Positions 1 to 9,278 are shown, numbered from the stretch's first letter. The stretch: 64,000 bases of DNA from Desulfitobacterium chlororespirans DSM 11544 (GCF_900143285.1 NZ_FRDN01000003.1:496001-560000); one strand, 5' to 3'. The notes: generated by a model from the letters alone, not told the origin. Program-made: numbers and translations.

Positions 1-1073
1 TGATGTATATTTTCTATAAATAAATTAAAGTAATCGGACATCTCCCCGATTTCATCTTGAGCTGAGATCACCACCCGTTTGGTCAAATTGCCTTCTCCCT
101 CAGCGATGTCTTTAAGCATGGCCGTGATGGCCTTAATCTTACGAAGGATCATAATCCGAAACATAAACACCACGCAAAAACCCATGAAGACTCCCAAAAC
201 GGCCATAAAAACCGCCTGATTCATGATCAGCTTTTGGCTCAGCATCGCGGCCACATTATAGCTTTGTCCAAGAAAAAGCATCCCGCTGACTTTTCCTGTA
301 ACATCAGTAAGCGGTGTATAACCAACAAAATACTTTGAACCGTTAATGGTCGTTGAGCCATAATAAGCTTTTCCTTGCTTCAAAACGGTATCGATAATCC
401 TCTGATCTTCCATTTTGGTGCCGATGAGACGAGTGCCGTTTTTGCCCATAATCGTCGTCGCAATTCTCTCATCGCCTAAAAACACCGTCACATCACAATT
501 GAAGATTTTCTTTTGTGCATCCACATAGTCATTTCCTGAAAGAGCATATCCCAGGGATACGGCACCGTAAATACGGCCCTCCTCATCCTGCAGAGGCGTA
601 CCGGCCCGGATCGAATAGTTTACCGACGTCCCTTCTTCAATGCCGACAGAGGCTTCCCCTTGCAGGGCCTTCTGGATATTGACCTGGTCAATAATACTGT
701 CCCCGTATTTTTCCGGCTCATGGGTCCGCACAAATACTTTTCCTTCTTGGTCGGTAACCACCAAAAAATCAAGCTCCAATATTCTTAACGCCTGCTGACC
801 GATGGCCAGCGCCCCTTGGCGGTTCCCGGTTCGGATCGACTCGATCAGCCCGGGGGATCTTGTCAATAATTCCGTGGCCTTTAAAGCCCTTTGCTGCCTA
901 TTCTGGAGTTCTTCGCTTAAAACAAGGGCCTTGCCCCTTACCTCATCCTCAATATTTTGGTTAATAACACTTTCCACTGTTAAGGAAATAATAAAGTAAA
1001 CCGCTATAATAAAAATCGCCACACATCCCGCCATTAACACCGATATTTTCCCCGACAAACTATGGATTTTCAT
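1..1073 (-). CDS. Cache/HAMP sensor, probable methyl-accepting chemotaxis protein (3' end outside window)
   Basis: Reading the minus strand from an ATG at 1073 gives 357 codons without a stop, and the frame leaves the window at base 1. A Shine-Dalgarno GGAGAGG lies just upstream. Residues 12-34 form a first membrane segment. About 35-285 form an extracytoplasmic Cache-like sensor with the repeated pattern FLVVTDQEGKVFVRTHEP and YGAVSLGY. Residues 286-308 are a second membrane segment, and from 309 a HAMP linker follows (LKDIAEGEGNLTKR). This layout is that of methyl-accepting chemotaxis proteins that sense small molecules outside the cell and signal to CheA. The methyl-accepting signalling domain itself is not in the window, so a histidine kinase or diguanylate cyclase output remains possible. 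Confidence 0.8.
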   Translation of the reverse strand, partial: MKIHSLSGKISVLMAGCVAIFIIAVYFIISLTVESVINQNIEDEVRGKALVLSEELQNRQQRALKATELLTRSPGLIESIRTGNRQGALAIGQQALRILELDFLVVTDQEGKVFVRTHEPEKYGDSIIDQVNIQKALQGEASVGIEEGTSVNYSIRAGTPLQDEEGRIYGAVSLGYALSGNDYVDAQKKIFNCDVTVFLGDERIATTIMGKNGTRLIGTKMEDQRIIDTVLKQGKAYYGSTTINGSKYFVGYTPLTDVTGKVSGMLFLGQSYNVAAMLSQKLIMNQAVFMAVLGVFMGFCVVFMFRIMILRKIKAITAMLKDIAEGEGNLTKRVVISAQDEIGEMSDYFNLFIENIH

Positions 1074-1278
1074 GACCGCCTCTCCTTTAATGCGAACTAT
1101 ATAGCTTTAATTTAAATGATTTAAAAATTAATTATTATTTTAACAAAGGAGTCTGAACATTTTCTGAACAATTCTTTAAAAGTAAAACATTTAAAATTGT
1201 CGTAAAAATGTCTATAAAAACCTTCCCACTTTATATAGAATAAGGGAAAAGGCTACTAACTCGGAAGGATTCTCTATT

Positions 1279-4200
1279 ATGAACAATAGCAAAATGCAAA
1301 AGTCCTTTTTTGCCGTCATGTTGCTGATCATGACTGCCAGTATTGCAGTGCCACTCTTCCGCCTCTCCCTGTCCGATCTCCCCAAAGCCGTAAAGGGCAC
1401 CCTGGATCTAAGAGATTATGACGGGGTTCGAGACAAAACTGTAACATTGAGCGGCGAATGGGAATTTTATTTCGGACAGCTTCTGACTCCCGAAGACTTT
1501 AAAAACCAGGAACCCTCAGGCAAAACCATTCAAAATGTGCCCGCCAGTTGGGGTTCTTATCAAATAGAAGAGGAACGTTTATCCCCTCAGGGAAGCGCCA
1601 CCTATCGCCTGAGAATCCTGCTTCCTGCTGAGGGAGGAAACTTCGGGATTAAAATCACCTGCATATCCGCCTCCGCCAGAATATTTGCCAATGGTCAGCA
1701 AATTCTGGAATGCGGCAGCCCTGGAAACTCACCTGAAACCACTGTCCACAAATATTATGCAGATACCGGCTACTTCCAAACAGATGACGGTGAGGTAGAA
1801 ATCCTTGTTCAAGCGGCTGATTTTTCTTATGTCAACAGCGGCATCCTTTATGAAATTCACTTTGGCGATCAAAAATCTATTGCCGCCTTGCGGATGTATG
1901 ACTCTTTCCTTGATATATCCCTCATATCCGGTATGTCTTTTTTGGCCCTTTACTTCTTTGGTTTAGGTCTGCAAAGAAAGCGAAGCGCCGAGGTACTGTT
2001 TTTTGCCCTTTATTGCTTGGTTTCATCACTTCAAGCTTCTGTTCGTTCAGAAGCACTATTAAATTATGCGCTCCCGGCTTTATCCTATAATACTTCCTTA
2101 AAAATTCTGATCATTTCCTATACTTTATGTCTTTATGCCCTGATCAAGTTTCTCTATCATGCCCAAGAAGGCGGTTCTTCCCGCCGGGCTAACCTGACTA
2201 TCGATGGTATAACCTTATTTTTTGTCTTGCTGGATTGGTTCACCGATTTTTACTTATGGGGATATACCTATACGGTTGCTCTGGCCGGTCAAATTTATGT
2301 ACTTTTTTTACTTATTTCCCTTCTCGCCAAAGACACCAGGGGTGGCAGTGAGGGCCGTTATTATCTTTTCTCCGCTGTCGTAAGCTCCCTGATTCACTTA
2401 CTGACCATCCTCGCTAATTTTATTCTGCTCTGGGAATCCAATCTGTTCCTTCCCGTTTTTCAGCCGATTTTTGTTTTGTCTTTAGCCCTATACATGTCCG
2501 AAAAGTATGAGAACTCCTTCAAAACCATTGAAAAACTCAGTGACCGGCTGGTGGTTTTAGATAAATTAAAAGATGATTTCCTTGCTAAGACCTCCCATGA
2601 GCTGAAAACGCCCTTAAATGGCATCATCAATATTTCCCAGTCCCTTCTGGATGGCGCGGGAGGCAGCTTAAGCCGGGCCCAAGCCGAAGATATCAGCTTG
2701 ATCACCAGCATCGGCAAACGGCTCTCCACCCTGGTTTATGATATTCTGGATTATTCTAAATTAAAGGTTATGGATATTCAATTGCATATTGTTTGTCTGG
2801 ACGTGCACCAGGTTGCCGAATCGACGGTGGATATTTTCCGTTATTTGATCAAAGGAAGACCCATAACCCTTGAAAATAAAATACCGCCCAATCAGCATTT
2901 GATTTTGGCGGATGAGAACCGGTTAAAGCAGATCTTCTCCAATTTGCTGGATAACAGCCTTAAATACACAGAGCTGGGGAGCATTTCCCTCAGCTGCCGG
3001 CAGGATGGAGGATTCCTATGGATCCAGGTCAGTGATACAGGCATCGGCATCCCCGCCGACAAGTTCAAAGATATTTTCGCCCCCTATGAACAACTGGGGG
3101 AACAATCGACCAACCAAAGCGGAATCGGGCTGGGGCTGACCATAACTCAACAGCTGATTGAACTGCATGGGGGACAGATCTTTGCCCGTTCCGAGCCTGG
3201 TCAGGGAACCTCCTTCACCTTCTCAATACCTCTTGCCAAAGACAATAAGCCCCAGAAAGCATTACCGGGGGACTATGCAGGATATGACGCGTCTGAATCC
3301 TTATCCACTGAAGCTCTTCCCCAGACAGTTCATGTGGGAGGAGAATTCTCCATTCTTGTGGTTGACGATGAATTCTCCAATCTAAAGGCTCTGATGAATA
3401 TCCTGACCCTCAGTCAATACAATGTGACCGTGGCGATCAATGGGGAAGCGGCGCTGCATCTCCTTAAAGGAGCCTTTCACTACGATCTCTGCATTCTTGA
3501 TGTGATGATGCCGGGTATCAGTGGCTATGAAGTTTGCCGGAAAATCAGGGAAACCTATTCTCCCCTGGAGCTGCCGGTCCTGCTGCTTACTGCCAAGGCC
3601 TTACCTGAGGATATGGAGGCAGGCTTCAGGGCGGGGGCCAACGATTTTATCGAAAAACCTTTTGAAGTCAGGGAGCTCAAGTGCCGGGTCAGCACTCTTG
3701 TCCAATTGAAAAACTCCATGGATCTGCTGCTGAAAAAAGAAACCGCTTTTCTGCAGGCCCAAATCAGACCTCATTTTCTATTTAATGCTCTGAATACCAT
3801 CTACTCTTTTTGTTATACCAATCCCGCCAAGGCCGGGGAGCTGCTTGCCGAATTGGGAGTTTTTCTAAGGAACAGCTTTGATTTCTCCAGTACAGCTGCC
3901 CTGATTACCATCGAAAAGGAACTTAGACTGGTCAAAGCCTATGTAGCTATTGAAGAAGCCAGGTTCGGCAGTCAACTTGAAGTGGAGTACGCCATTGATC
4001 CCTCTGTATTAAATTTCTGTATTCTTCCCCTCATGATCCAGCCCATCGTTGAAAATTCAATCCGGCATGGCTTGCTGAAGAGAAGCCAGGGCGGAAAGGT
4101 CACTCTGTCTCTGACACACTCTGAAGACTGTATTCAGGTAGAAGTCGTGGATAACGGTGTCGGTATCCCTGCTTCCGTCCTGAAGGATTTGATCCATTCA

Positions 4201-4335
4201 AAATCCGAAGGCCGGGGAGTTGGTTTGACCAATATCAGCCGCAGGTTGTTGCGATTCTATGGGACCACTTTAACTATCTTCAGCGTGGAAGACCGCGGGA
4301 CAACCGTTTCTTTCCGTATCCCGGCCAAAACCTGA
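1279..4335 (+). CDS. Large hybrid sensor kinase: 7TMR-DISM + HisKA kinase + receiver + LytS-type kinase
   Basis: This is a 1018-residue membrane sensor. It starts with a signal-anchor segment (about 10-30) and an extracellular beta-rich domain (about 40-190) like 7TMR-DISMED1. About seven hydrophobic segments follow (205-400), typical of 7TM diverse intracellular signalling receptors. A HisKA dimerisation domain has its phosphoacceptor at H440 (SHELKTPLNG), followed by an HATPase domain with DTGIGIP. A receiver domain has acceptor D741 (ILDVMMPG). The C-terminus is a second, LytS/YehU-type kinase with H832 (QIRPHFLFNALN) and a second ATPase domain with NGVGIP. The ATG at 1279 is preceded by GGAAGG. 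It is followed 57 bases on by its likely partner regulator. Two complete kinase modules around one receiver is unusual; the ligand is unknown. Confidence 0.9.
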   Translation: MNNSKMQKSFFAVMLLIMTASIAVPLFRLSLSDLPKAVKGTLDLRDYDGVRDKTVTLSGEWEFYFGQLLTPEDFKNQEPSGKTIQNVPASWGSYQIEEERLSPQGSATYRLRILLPAEGGNFGIKITCISASARIFANGQQILECGSPGNSPETTVHKYYADTGYFQTDDGEVEILVQAADFSYVNSGILYEIHFGDQKSIAALRMYDSFLDISLISGMSFLALYFFGLGLQRKRSAEVLFFALYCLVSSLQASVRSEALLNYALPALSYNTSLKILIISYTLCLYALIKFLYHAQEGGSSRRANLTIDGITLFFVLLDWFTDFYLWGYTYTVALAGQIYVLFLLISLLAKDTRGGSEGRYYLFSAVVSSLIHLLTILANFILLWESNLFLPVFQPIFVLSLALYMSEKYENSFKTIEKLSDRLVVLDKLKDDFLAKTSHELKTPLNGIINISQSLLDGAGGSLSRAQAEDISLITSIGKRLSTLVYDILDYSKLKVMDIQLHIVCLDVHQVAESTVDIFRYLIKGRPITLENKIPPNQHLILADENRLKQIFSNLLDNSLKYTELGSISLSCRQDGGFLWIQVSDTGIGIPADKFKDIFAPYEQLGEQSTNQSGIGLGLTITQQLIELHGGQIFARSEPGQGTSFTFSIPLAKDNKPQKALPGDYAGYDASESLSTEALPQTVHVGGEFSILVVDDEFSNLKALMNILTLSQYNVTVAINGEAALHLLKGAFHYDLCILDVMMPGISGYEVCRKIRETYSPLELPVLLLTAKALPEDMEAGFRAGANDFIEKPFEVRELKCRVSTLVQLKNSMDLLLKKETAFLQAQIRPHFLFNALNTIYSFCYTNPAKAGELLAELGVFLRNSFDFSSTAALITIEKELRLVKAYVAIEEARFGSQLEVEYAIDPSVLNFCILPLMIQPIVENSIRHGLLKRSQGGKVTLSLTHSEDCIQVEVVDNGVGIPASVLKDLIHSKSEGRGVGLTNISRRLLRFYGTTLTIFSVEDRGTTVSFRIPAKT

Positions 4336-4392
4336 TTGATAGATATCTTACCGCCACTCATAATTACAGCCTTTTAGAAAGGAGCTGCATCG

Positions 4393-5523
4393 ATGCTAAA
4401 AGCCATTATCGTGGATAATGAAGAACCGGCGACTCAGATTCTGCAGATGCTTCTGGAAAAAACCGGTCAAATCACGGTTGTCGGCAATTTTCTCAGGGCG
4501 GCAGACGCTTTATCCAGTCTAAAGGCAACCAAACCGGATGTTGCTTTCCTGGATATTGAAATACCTGACACAAGCGGTCTGGAGCTAGCCAATCATATCC
4601 TGGCTATGGACAGCGATGTGGAAATCATCTTTGTGACCGCCTATGATCACTATGCTTTGCACGCCTTCCGGGTCAATGCTTTAGACTATTTATTAAAGCC
4701 CCTCCTCCCGGAAGATGTGGAGAGAGCCGTCAGACGCCTTATCAAAAGAAAAGGCTTAGCCAAGGATTTCGCCCCCGAATCTCCTCTGGGAGCCAATATT
4801 CATTATTTCGGAAAATTTACAGTGTACGGCCCCGCCAGCAAGAAACCAGTGAAATGGCGGACATCCAAGGCCGAAGAACTTTTTGCCTATCTGGTGCAAA
4901 ATCTGGAAAAGGAAGTTCCCAAGTGGCGAATCTGCGAAGCTCTCTGGCCGGAATATGATACCGAAAAAGTGGATATTCAACTCCATACTACCGTGTACAA
5001 ACTAAAAAAAGTATTAGCTTCGGCCAATATCCCTTTCGATTTAAGCTTTAGCAACGGTTGCTATTGGCTGAGCCTTCCCCAAGCAGTCATTGATAAGGTC
5101 GAGTTTGATGCCCATATCGCTTCCTCCGTCCCTGTAAATCAAAGCACCATTGCCAGATGCGAACAGGCCCTTTCTCTTTATACCGGGGATTACTTGGAGG
5201 AAAACGGCTATCTGTGGTCTTTGGCTCTAAAAGCCGAGTATGGGCAGAAATTTTACAAGCTGGCCTCTTCCGTTGTAAAATTCTATATGACCCAAGGCGA
5301 TTATGTCAGAGCAGAGAAGACTCTGAGCAGCATTTTAGAACGCTGCCCTTTAGATGAAACTGTACATGAAATGCTCTTAACCTGCTATTTTACCCAAAAG
5401 GACCGGACCGCCTTTATCACCCACTATCATACTGTATGGGAGCTTTTCCAAACCGAATTGGGAATTGAGCCCGGAATGTCCATACAGACCCTGTATCACC
5501 GTCTTCTCAAGAAAATGGATTAA
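4393..5523 (+). CDS. Response regulator with OmpR-like winged helix and BTAD (SARP-like) output
   Basis: The 376-residue protein begins with a receiver domain (residues 1-120) whose phosphoacceptor is D54 in AFLDIEIPD, with the conserved T/K pair further on (VTAYDHYA, LLKPL). A winged-helix DNA-binding domain spans about 135-225 (TSKAEELFAYL, VDIQLHTTVYKLKKVL). A bacterial transcriptional activator (BTAD) helical repeat domain spans about 230-376 (VEFDAHI, ALSLYTGDYLEE, CPLDETVHEMLL). The start is supported by GAAAGGAG. It shares an operon with the upstream hybrid kinase, so it is most likely the target of one or both of its kinase modules. Target promoters are not evident. SARP-like regulators are best known from Actinobacteria, but this receiver-BTAD form also occurs in Clostridia. 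Confidence 0.88.
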   Translation: MLKAIIVDNEEPATQILQMLLEKTGQITVVGNFLRAADALSSLKATKPDVAFLDIEIPDTSGLELANHILAMDSDVEIIFVTAYDHYALHAFRVNALDYLLKPLLPEDVERAVRRLIKRKGLAKDFAPESPLGANIHYFGKFTVYGPASKKPVKWRTSKAEELFAYLVQNLEKEVPKWRICEALWPEYDTEKVDIQLHTTVYKLKKVLASANIPFDLSFSNGCYWLSLPQAVIDKVEFDAHIASSVPVNQSTIARCEQALSLYTGDYLEENGYLWSLALKAEYGQKFYKLASSVVKFYMTQGDYVRAEKTLSSILERCPLDETVHEMLLTCYFTQKDRTAFITHYHTVWELFQTELGIEPGMSIQTLYHRLLKKMD

Positions 5524-5526
5524 GCC

Positions 5527-5577
5527 AAAGAAGGCGCCCTCCTCCCACCATAATGGTGGGAGAAGGGCGCCTTCTTT
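5527..5577. terminator. Bidirectional terminator between the two-component operon and rplL
   Basis: Two 24-base arms (5527-5550 and 5554-5577) pair with a single mismatch around a TAA loop. The arms begin AAAGAAGG and end CCTTCTTT, giving a U-rich tail on both strands. It separates the plus-strand regulator gene from the convergent end of rplL. Confidence 0.9.
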
Positions 5578-5597
5578 AAGCACTATATAGGCTAAAC

Positions 5598-5972
5598 TTA
5601 TTTAACTTCGACAGTTGCACCAGCTTCAACGAGCTTAGCTTTGATAGCTTCAGCATCATCTTTGCTGACTTTTTCTTTAACAGCCTTAGGAGCGCTGTCA
5701 ACCAGTTCTTTAGCTTCTTTCAGGCCAAGACCGGTGATTTCGCGAACAACTTTGATGACGTTGATTTTTCCGGCACCAGCGTTCATAAGAACAACATCGA
5801 ATTCGGTTTGCTCTTCAGCGACAGGAGCAGCAGCAGCGCCAGGAGCAGCAGCTACAGCAACAGGAGCAGCAGCGCTAACACCAAATTCTTCTTCGAAAGC
5901 TTTGACGAGCTCAGCAAGCTCGAGAACGGTTAAGCCTTTTACGGCTTCGAGAATTTCAGCAGTTTTAGACAT
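5598..5972 (-). CDS. rplL: 50S ribosomal protein L7/L12
   Basis: This 124-residue protein is the acidic stalk protein of the large ribosomal subunit, which recruits translation factors. It shows the helical N-terminal dimerisation domain (residues 1-33), an Ala/Pro-rich flexible hinge (about 36-53) and the compact C-terminal domain with [20 protein letters not shown]. The start was set at MSKTAEIL because GGGAGG stands seven or eight bases upstream. A longer reading frame beginning at 5996 adds eight residues not found in the family. It is the last gene of the rplJ-rplL unit and ends at a strong terminator. Confidence 0.97.
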   Translation of the reverse strand: MSKTAEILEAVKGLTVLELAELVKAFEEEFGVSAAAPVAVAAAPGAAAAPVAEEQTEFDVVLMNAGAGKINVIKVVREITGLGLKEAKELVDSAPKAVKEKVSKDDAEAIKAKLVEAGATVEVK

Positions 5973-6047
5973 TGAAATTTTCCTCCCTAATATCACTTAA
6001 AATTAATTTTTGTTTGGAATCCATTCTGGAAATCATTATAATTCAGT

Positions 6048-6094
6048 TACGATGTCTTGGGGACCATGCCCCGCATCATAACCCGAACATCGTA
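6048..6094 (-). other. Hairpin in the rplJ-rplL intergenic region
   Basis: The arms TACGATGT (6048-6055) and ACATCGTA (6087-6094) pair perfectly, with an inner GGGGCATGGTCCCC stem. It lies in the 156-base spacer between rplJ and rplL. It has no U-run on the minus strand, so it looks like an RNA processing or stabilising structure rather than a terminator. It may help set the higher L7/L12 dosage; this role is inferred. Confidence 0.5.
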
Positions 6095-6128
6095 GTTCCC
6101 ATTCTCAGCGCAGTGCTTTGAATCCCGC

Positions 6129-6653
6129 TTACGCCTGAGCTTCTTTAAGCTTACGCACTTCTTCCAAGGCATAACCCATTTTGCGGATTGGTCCTTGAAG
6201 TACGTTGGCCATGCCGACGAGGGGTGCTTGCATTCCTCGCAGGACTTGAGCAAGGAGAACTTCGCGAGAAGGAAGTTCCGCAAGGGCTTTAACTCCTGCT
6301 TCGTCAACAACTTTCCCTTCAACCACGCCTGCTTTGATAGCAAAGGTCTTCGAGGTCTTAGCAAAATCAGCTAATACTTTAGCTCCAGCCACTGGATCAG
6401 CACTGAAAGCAACGGCTGTAGGTCCTTCCAGATATCCATCCAAACCTTCGATACCGACTTCATGAGCTGCCCGGCGAACCATGGTATTTTTCAATACATG
6501 GTATTCGACACCGGCTTGACGCAGTTGAGCACGCAGTTGAGTTACTTGAGCAACGGTCAGGCCGCGATAATCAGCCAGTACGACCCCTGTGGAGTTTTGG
6601 AATCGCTCCTTAATCTCCGCAACCACTTGTGCTTTTTCTTCAATATTTGGCAC
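6129..6653 (-). CDS. rplJ: 50S ribosomal protein L10
   Basis: This 174-residue protein is the stalk base protein that anchors L7/L12 dimers to 23S rRNA. Typical features are the N-terminal segment NIEEKAQVVAEIKERF, the central GVVLADYRGLTVAQVTQLR and the C-terminal helix that binds L7/L12. The start codon is GTG (6651-6653), set by GGAAGGAGG nine bases upstream. Expression is probably controlled by the L10 leader immediately upstream, to which the L10(L12)4 complex binds in other bacteria. Confidence 0.97.
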   Translation of the reverse strand: MPNIEEKAQVVAEIKERFQNSTGVVLADYRGLTVAQVTQLRAQLRQAGVEYHVLKNTMVRRAAHEVGIEGLDGYLEGPTAVAFSADPVAGAKVLADFAKTSKTFAIKAGVVEGKVVDEAGVKALAELPSREVLLAQVLRGMQAPLVGMANVLQGPIRKMGYALEEVRKLKEAQA

Positions 6654-6690
6654 TTAAGTCCACCTCCTTCCGAAATACCCACACTAATAG

Positions 6691-6812
6691 AAAAACCCCC
6701 GCTTTGACTGCAGAGGTTAAGAAGGCCCAATATAACTTAAGGCTATCTTTCCAACCTCGGCAGGACATTAAGCTCTAAGAGCACCTGCTGTCTACAGTGG
6801 AAGGCTATTCAA
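6691..6812 (-). ncRNA. Ribosomal protein L10 leader (autoregulatory attenuator)
   Basis: The transcribed leader upstream of rplJ carries the conserved blocks GACAGCAGGTGC, CCTGCCGAGGT and ACCTCTGCAG of the Firmicute L10 leader. It ends in an attenuator hairpin: AACCTCTGC and GCGGGGGTT (plus coordinates 6694-6702 and 6710-6718) followed by a T-run. In B. subtilis and relatives, L10-L12 bound to this RNA prevents antitermination and represses rplJL. The assignment here is by motif and position. Confidence 0.85.
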
Positions 6813-6821
6813 TTCTAGTAG

Positions 6822-6850
6822 AGTATAGCTTATCTATGCAAACCTGTCAA
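6822..6850 (-). promoter_or_regulatory. SigA promoter of rplJ-rplL
   Basis: On the minus strand, TTGACA (6850-6845) is separated by 17 bases from TATACT (6827-6822). This is a near-consensus promoter placed directly before the L10 leader and inside the rplA-rplJ spacer. Confidence 0.9.
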
Positions 6851-6880
6851 GAAATATTCCAGACACTTTTTGGAATACAA

Positions 6881-7573
6881 TTAATTGGCTTTGACCGGGT
6901 TAATCCGTACTCCAGGTCCCATAGTAGAGGACACTGTGACGCTGCGGATATACTGACCCTTAGCAGCAGCCGGCTTCGCTTTAACTAAGGTCTCAACCAG
7001 AACCTTATAGTTCTGATAGAGTTGTTCTTCGCTAAAGGAAACTTTGCCGATGGGGGCATGAATGATACCGGCTTTGTCAGCACGATATTCAATCTTACCG
7101 GCTTTGATCTCTTTGACAGCTTTGGCTACATCAAAGGTAACGGTACCGGTCTTGGGGTTTGGCATAAGTCCTTTAGGACCAAGCACACGACCCAGTTTAC
7201 CGACCATACCCATCATATCCGGTGTAGCAACAACCACATCGAAACCAAACCAACCTTGCTCGATTTTCGCAATCATGTCTTCCGCACCAACAAAATCTGC
7301 ACCGGCAGCCTCAGCTTCTTTAGCTTTATCGCCTTTAGCGAATACTAACACACTGCGGGTTTTACCGGTTCCGTGAGGAAGCACAAGGGCTCCACGGATT
7401 TGTTGGTCCGCATGACGGGTATCGATGCCGAGCTTGAATGCTACTTCAACAGTTTCGTCAAACTTTGCTTTAGCGATCTTCTTAACGACTACTAAAGCTT
7501 CCATAGGCTCATGAAGAGCAGCACGGTCAAAAGCTTTAACCGCTTCTTGATAGTTTTTACCTACTTTGGCCAT
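6881..7573 (-). CDS. rplA: 50S ribosomal protein L1
   Basis: This 230-residue protein has the usual length of L1, which forms the mobile stalk at the ribosomal E site and acts as a translational repressor of its own operon in many bacteria. Visible signatures are [12 protein letters not shown] at the N-terminus, the central [26 protein letters not shown] (split here only for description) and the C-terminal [14 protein letters not shown]. The ATG is preceded by AGGAGG. It follows rplK by 48 bases in the same transcription unit. Confidence 0.97.
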   Translation of the reverse strand: MAKVGKNYQEAVKAFDRAALHEPMEALVVVKKIAKAKFDETVEVAFKLGIDTRHADQQIRGALVLPHGTGKTRSVLVFAKGDKAKEAEAAGADFVGAEDMIAKIEQGWFGFDVVVATPDMMGMVGKLGRVLGPKGLMPNPKTGTVTFDVAKAVKEIKAGKIEYRADKAGIIHAPIGKVSFSEEQLYQNYKVLVETLVKAKPAAAKGQYIRSVTVSSTMGPGVRINPVKAN

Positions 7574-7621
7574 TCTTTAACCTCCTAGTGGTTCTTCGGG
7601 ACGAGCCCTCCCACAAAAATC

Positions 7622-8050
7622 TTAACCTTCGACGATGGTGATTCCCATACTGCGCGCAGTACCTTCAACCATACTCATAGCCGCTTCAACGCTTGCTGCA
7701 TTGAGGTCTTTCATCTTGGTTTCAGCAATCTCACGAACTTTAGTTTTGCTCACCTGAGCCACCTTTTTACGGTTAGGCTCTGAAGAACCTGAATTAATGT
7801 TCGCAGCTTTTTTCAATAGAATAGATGCCGGCGGAGTTTTGGTAATAAAGGTAAAGGAACGGTCCTCATAAACGGTAATTTCAACCGGAATAATCAATCC
7901 CGCTTGATCCTTTGTACGCTCGTTGTATTCTTTGCAGAAGGCCATGATATTGACCCCGTGCTGACCAAGAGCCGGACCAACCGGAGGTGCCGGATTTGCT
8001 TTACCTGCGTTGATAGCTAATTTAACCAAACCAACGACTTTCTTTGCCAT
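7622..8050 (-). CDS. rplK: 50S ribosomal protein L11
   Basis: The 142-residue protein belongs to the GTPase-associated centre of the large subunit and is needed for RelA activation in stringent response. The N-terminal domain has the proline-rich [16 protein letters not shown] segment and the C-terminal RNA-binding domain has [10 protein letters not shown]-like sequence ([13 protein letters not shown]). AGGAGG precedes the ATG. The gene lies between nusG and rplA, as in B. subtilis. Confidence 0.97.
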   Translation of the reverse strand: MAKKVVGLVKLAINAGKANPAPPVGPALGQHGVNIMAFCKEYNERTKDQAGLIIPVEITVYEDRSFTFITKTPPASILLKKAANINSGSSEPNRKKVAQVSKTKVREIAETKMKDLNAASVEAAMSMVEGTARSMGITIVEG

Positions 8051-8097
8051 AGTTACACCTCCTTAATAGGGTAATTTCCTGCCCAGTGAAAAGGACA

Positions 8098-8625
8098 CTA
8101 GTCGACTTTCTCGACCTGAGCAAAATCAAGTTCCACCGGAGTCTCCCGTCCAAACATGGACACAGATACCCGCAGCTTCCCTTTATCTTCAAGGATTTCC
8201 CGAACAGAAGCGATGAAATCCTTAAAAGGACCTGATATTACACGTACGTTTTGACCCACGGTATAATCCACACGTGTACGGACTTCTTCCACACCCATTT
8301 GCTTTAGAATAGCTTGTACTTCATGATCCAGCAAGGGAATGGGCTTAGCTCCGGTGCCGACGAAACCTGTCACACCCGGAGTATTGCGCACCACATACCA
8401 TGAATCGTCCGTCATATCCATTTCCACCAGAACATAGCCCGGGAAAACTTTACGCTTGGCGATCTTCTTCTTCCCATTTTTGATTTCAATCTCATCTTCC
8501 ATGGGAACAAGAACACGAAAGATTTTATCCTCCATATTCATGGACTCTACGCGCTTTTCAAGATTGGTCTTCACCTTATTCTCATAGCCGGAATAAGTGT
8601 GAATAACATACCAGTTCTTAGTCAT
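8098..8625 (-). CDS. nusG: Transcription elongation and termination factor NusG
   Basis: The protein is 175 residues with an NGN domain (KNWYVIHTYSGYENKV, KVFPGYVLVEMDMTDDSWYVV, TPGVTGFVG) and a C-terminal KOW domain (VRVISGPFKDFIASV). NusG binds RNA polymerase and modulates pausing and Rho-dependent or ribosome-coupled transcription. The start was placed at the ATG at 8625 because homologues begin with M(x)KNWYV. A TTG seven codons upstream overlaps the GGAGG ribosome binding site and is unlikely to be used, although the spacing to the ATG (14 bases) is rather long. Confidence 0.96.
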   Translation of the reverse strand: MTKNWYVIHTYSGYENKVKTNLEKRVESMNMEDKIFRVLVPMEDEIEIKNGKKKIAKRKVFPGYVLVEMDMTDDSWYVVRNTPGVTGFVGTGAKPIPLLDHEVQAILKQMGVEEVRTRVDYTVGQNVRVISGPFKDFIASVREILEDKGKLRVSVSMFGRETPVELDFAQVEKVD

Positions 8626-8702
8626 ATTTCGAACAGGAACCTCCAATACAAGGCCCCAAACTAACTTGCACTATCAGAAAGTATAAGTTTTGGTCGGTAA
8701 AT

Positions 8703-8731
8703 AGTATAATTCACCATACTTTCAGGGGCAA
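8703..8731 (-). promoter_or_regulatory. SigA promoter before nusG
   Basis: TTGCCC (8731-8726, minus) and TATACT (8708-8703) are spaced by 17 bases in the 119-base gap between secE and nusG. This suggests that nusG-rplK-rplA can be transcribed separately from secE. Confidence 0.7.
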
Positions 8732-8744
8732 CCTGTTTGAGTAC

Positions 8745-8963
8745 CTATCCGAGAATCTTGGTGATTACAATGCTTAATCCGCTGTCGACAATCCACAGCA
8801 TGACAGATACAATAGCCACAGCGACGAGAACCACTCCTGTATAAGTCAATAGCTGTTTGCGGTCCGGCCAGTGTACTTTTTTAAGTTCACTCCATACTCC
8901 TTTAAAGTACTCTGTCGACTTTTCTTTTGCAGGAGCATTCGTTTGCTTCTTAACTGCGCCCAT
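8745..8963 (-). CDS. secE: Preprotein translocase subunit SecE
   Basis: This 72-residue protein is the small essential subunit of the SecYEG channel. It shows the conserved amphipathic segment YFKGVWSELKKVHWPDRKQLL followed by a single membrane span (about residues 43-68). This is the short single-span form typical of Gram-positive bacteria. It stands between rpmG and nusG as expected. Confidence 0.95.
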   Translation of the reverse strand: MGAVKKQTNAPAKEKSTEYFKGVWSELKKVHWPDRKQLLTYTGVVLVAVAIVSVMLWIVDSGLSIVITKILG

Positions 8964-9072
8964 CCAATCACATCCTTACAAGACTCTGAGCCACCATCAT
9001 TGACAACGCAGCCCGGCGTACAGACTTTTGGGCCAAGACATAAAGACAATTCGCCCAACGCCCAGCTATAAA

Positions 9073-9222
9073 TTACTTAGTTTCTTTGTGAGCTGTGTGG
9101 GACTTGCAAAACTTACAATACTTTTTAACTTCCAAACGATCCGGGTTATTTTTCTTATTTTTTATGGAAGCATAATTCCGGTTTTTGCACTCGGTACAAG
9201 CTAAAGTAATGCCAACACGCAT
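9073..9222 (-). CDS. rpmG: 50S ribosomal protein L33 (zinc-ribbon form)
   Basis: A 49-residue frame, too short for most ORF lists, begins at the ATG 9222-9220 behind GGAGGTG. It carries two CxxC pairs (C9/C12 and C36/C39), marking the zinc-binding C+ version of L33. The sequence begins [17 protein letters not shown] and ends SHTAHKETK. It occupies the sigH-secE interval exactly as rpmGB does in B. subtilis. Confidence 0.96.
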   Translation of the reverse strand: MRVGITLACTECKNRNYASIKNKKNNPDRLEVKKYCKFCKSHTAHKETK

Positions 9223-9278
9223 TCACGAACACCTCCCTGGGCACAACTAAAAATCCGCATTCAATCCATGCTCATAAT

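Noticed and set aside
5641-6000. Plus-strand frame opposite rplL
   Set aside because: It is the complement of an Ala-rich coding region, and rplL is certain.
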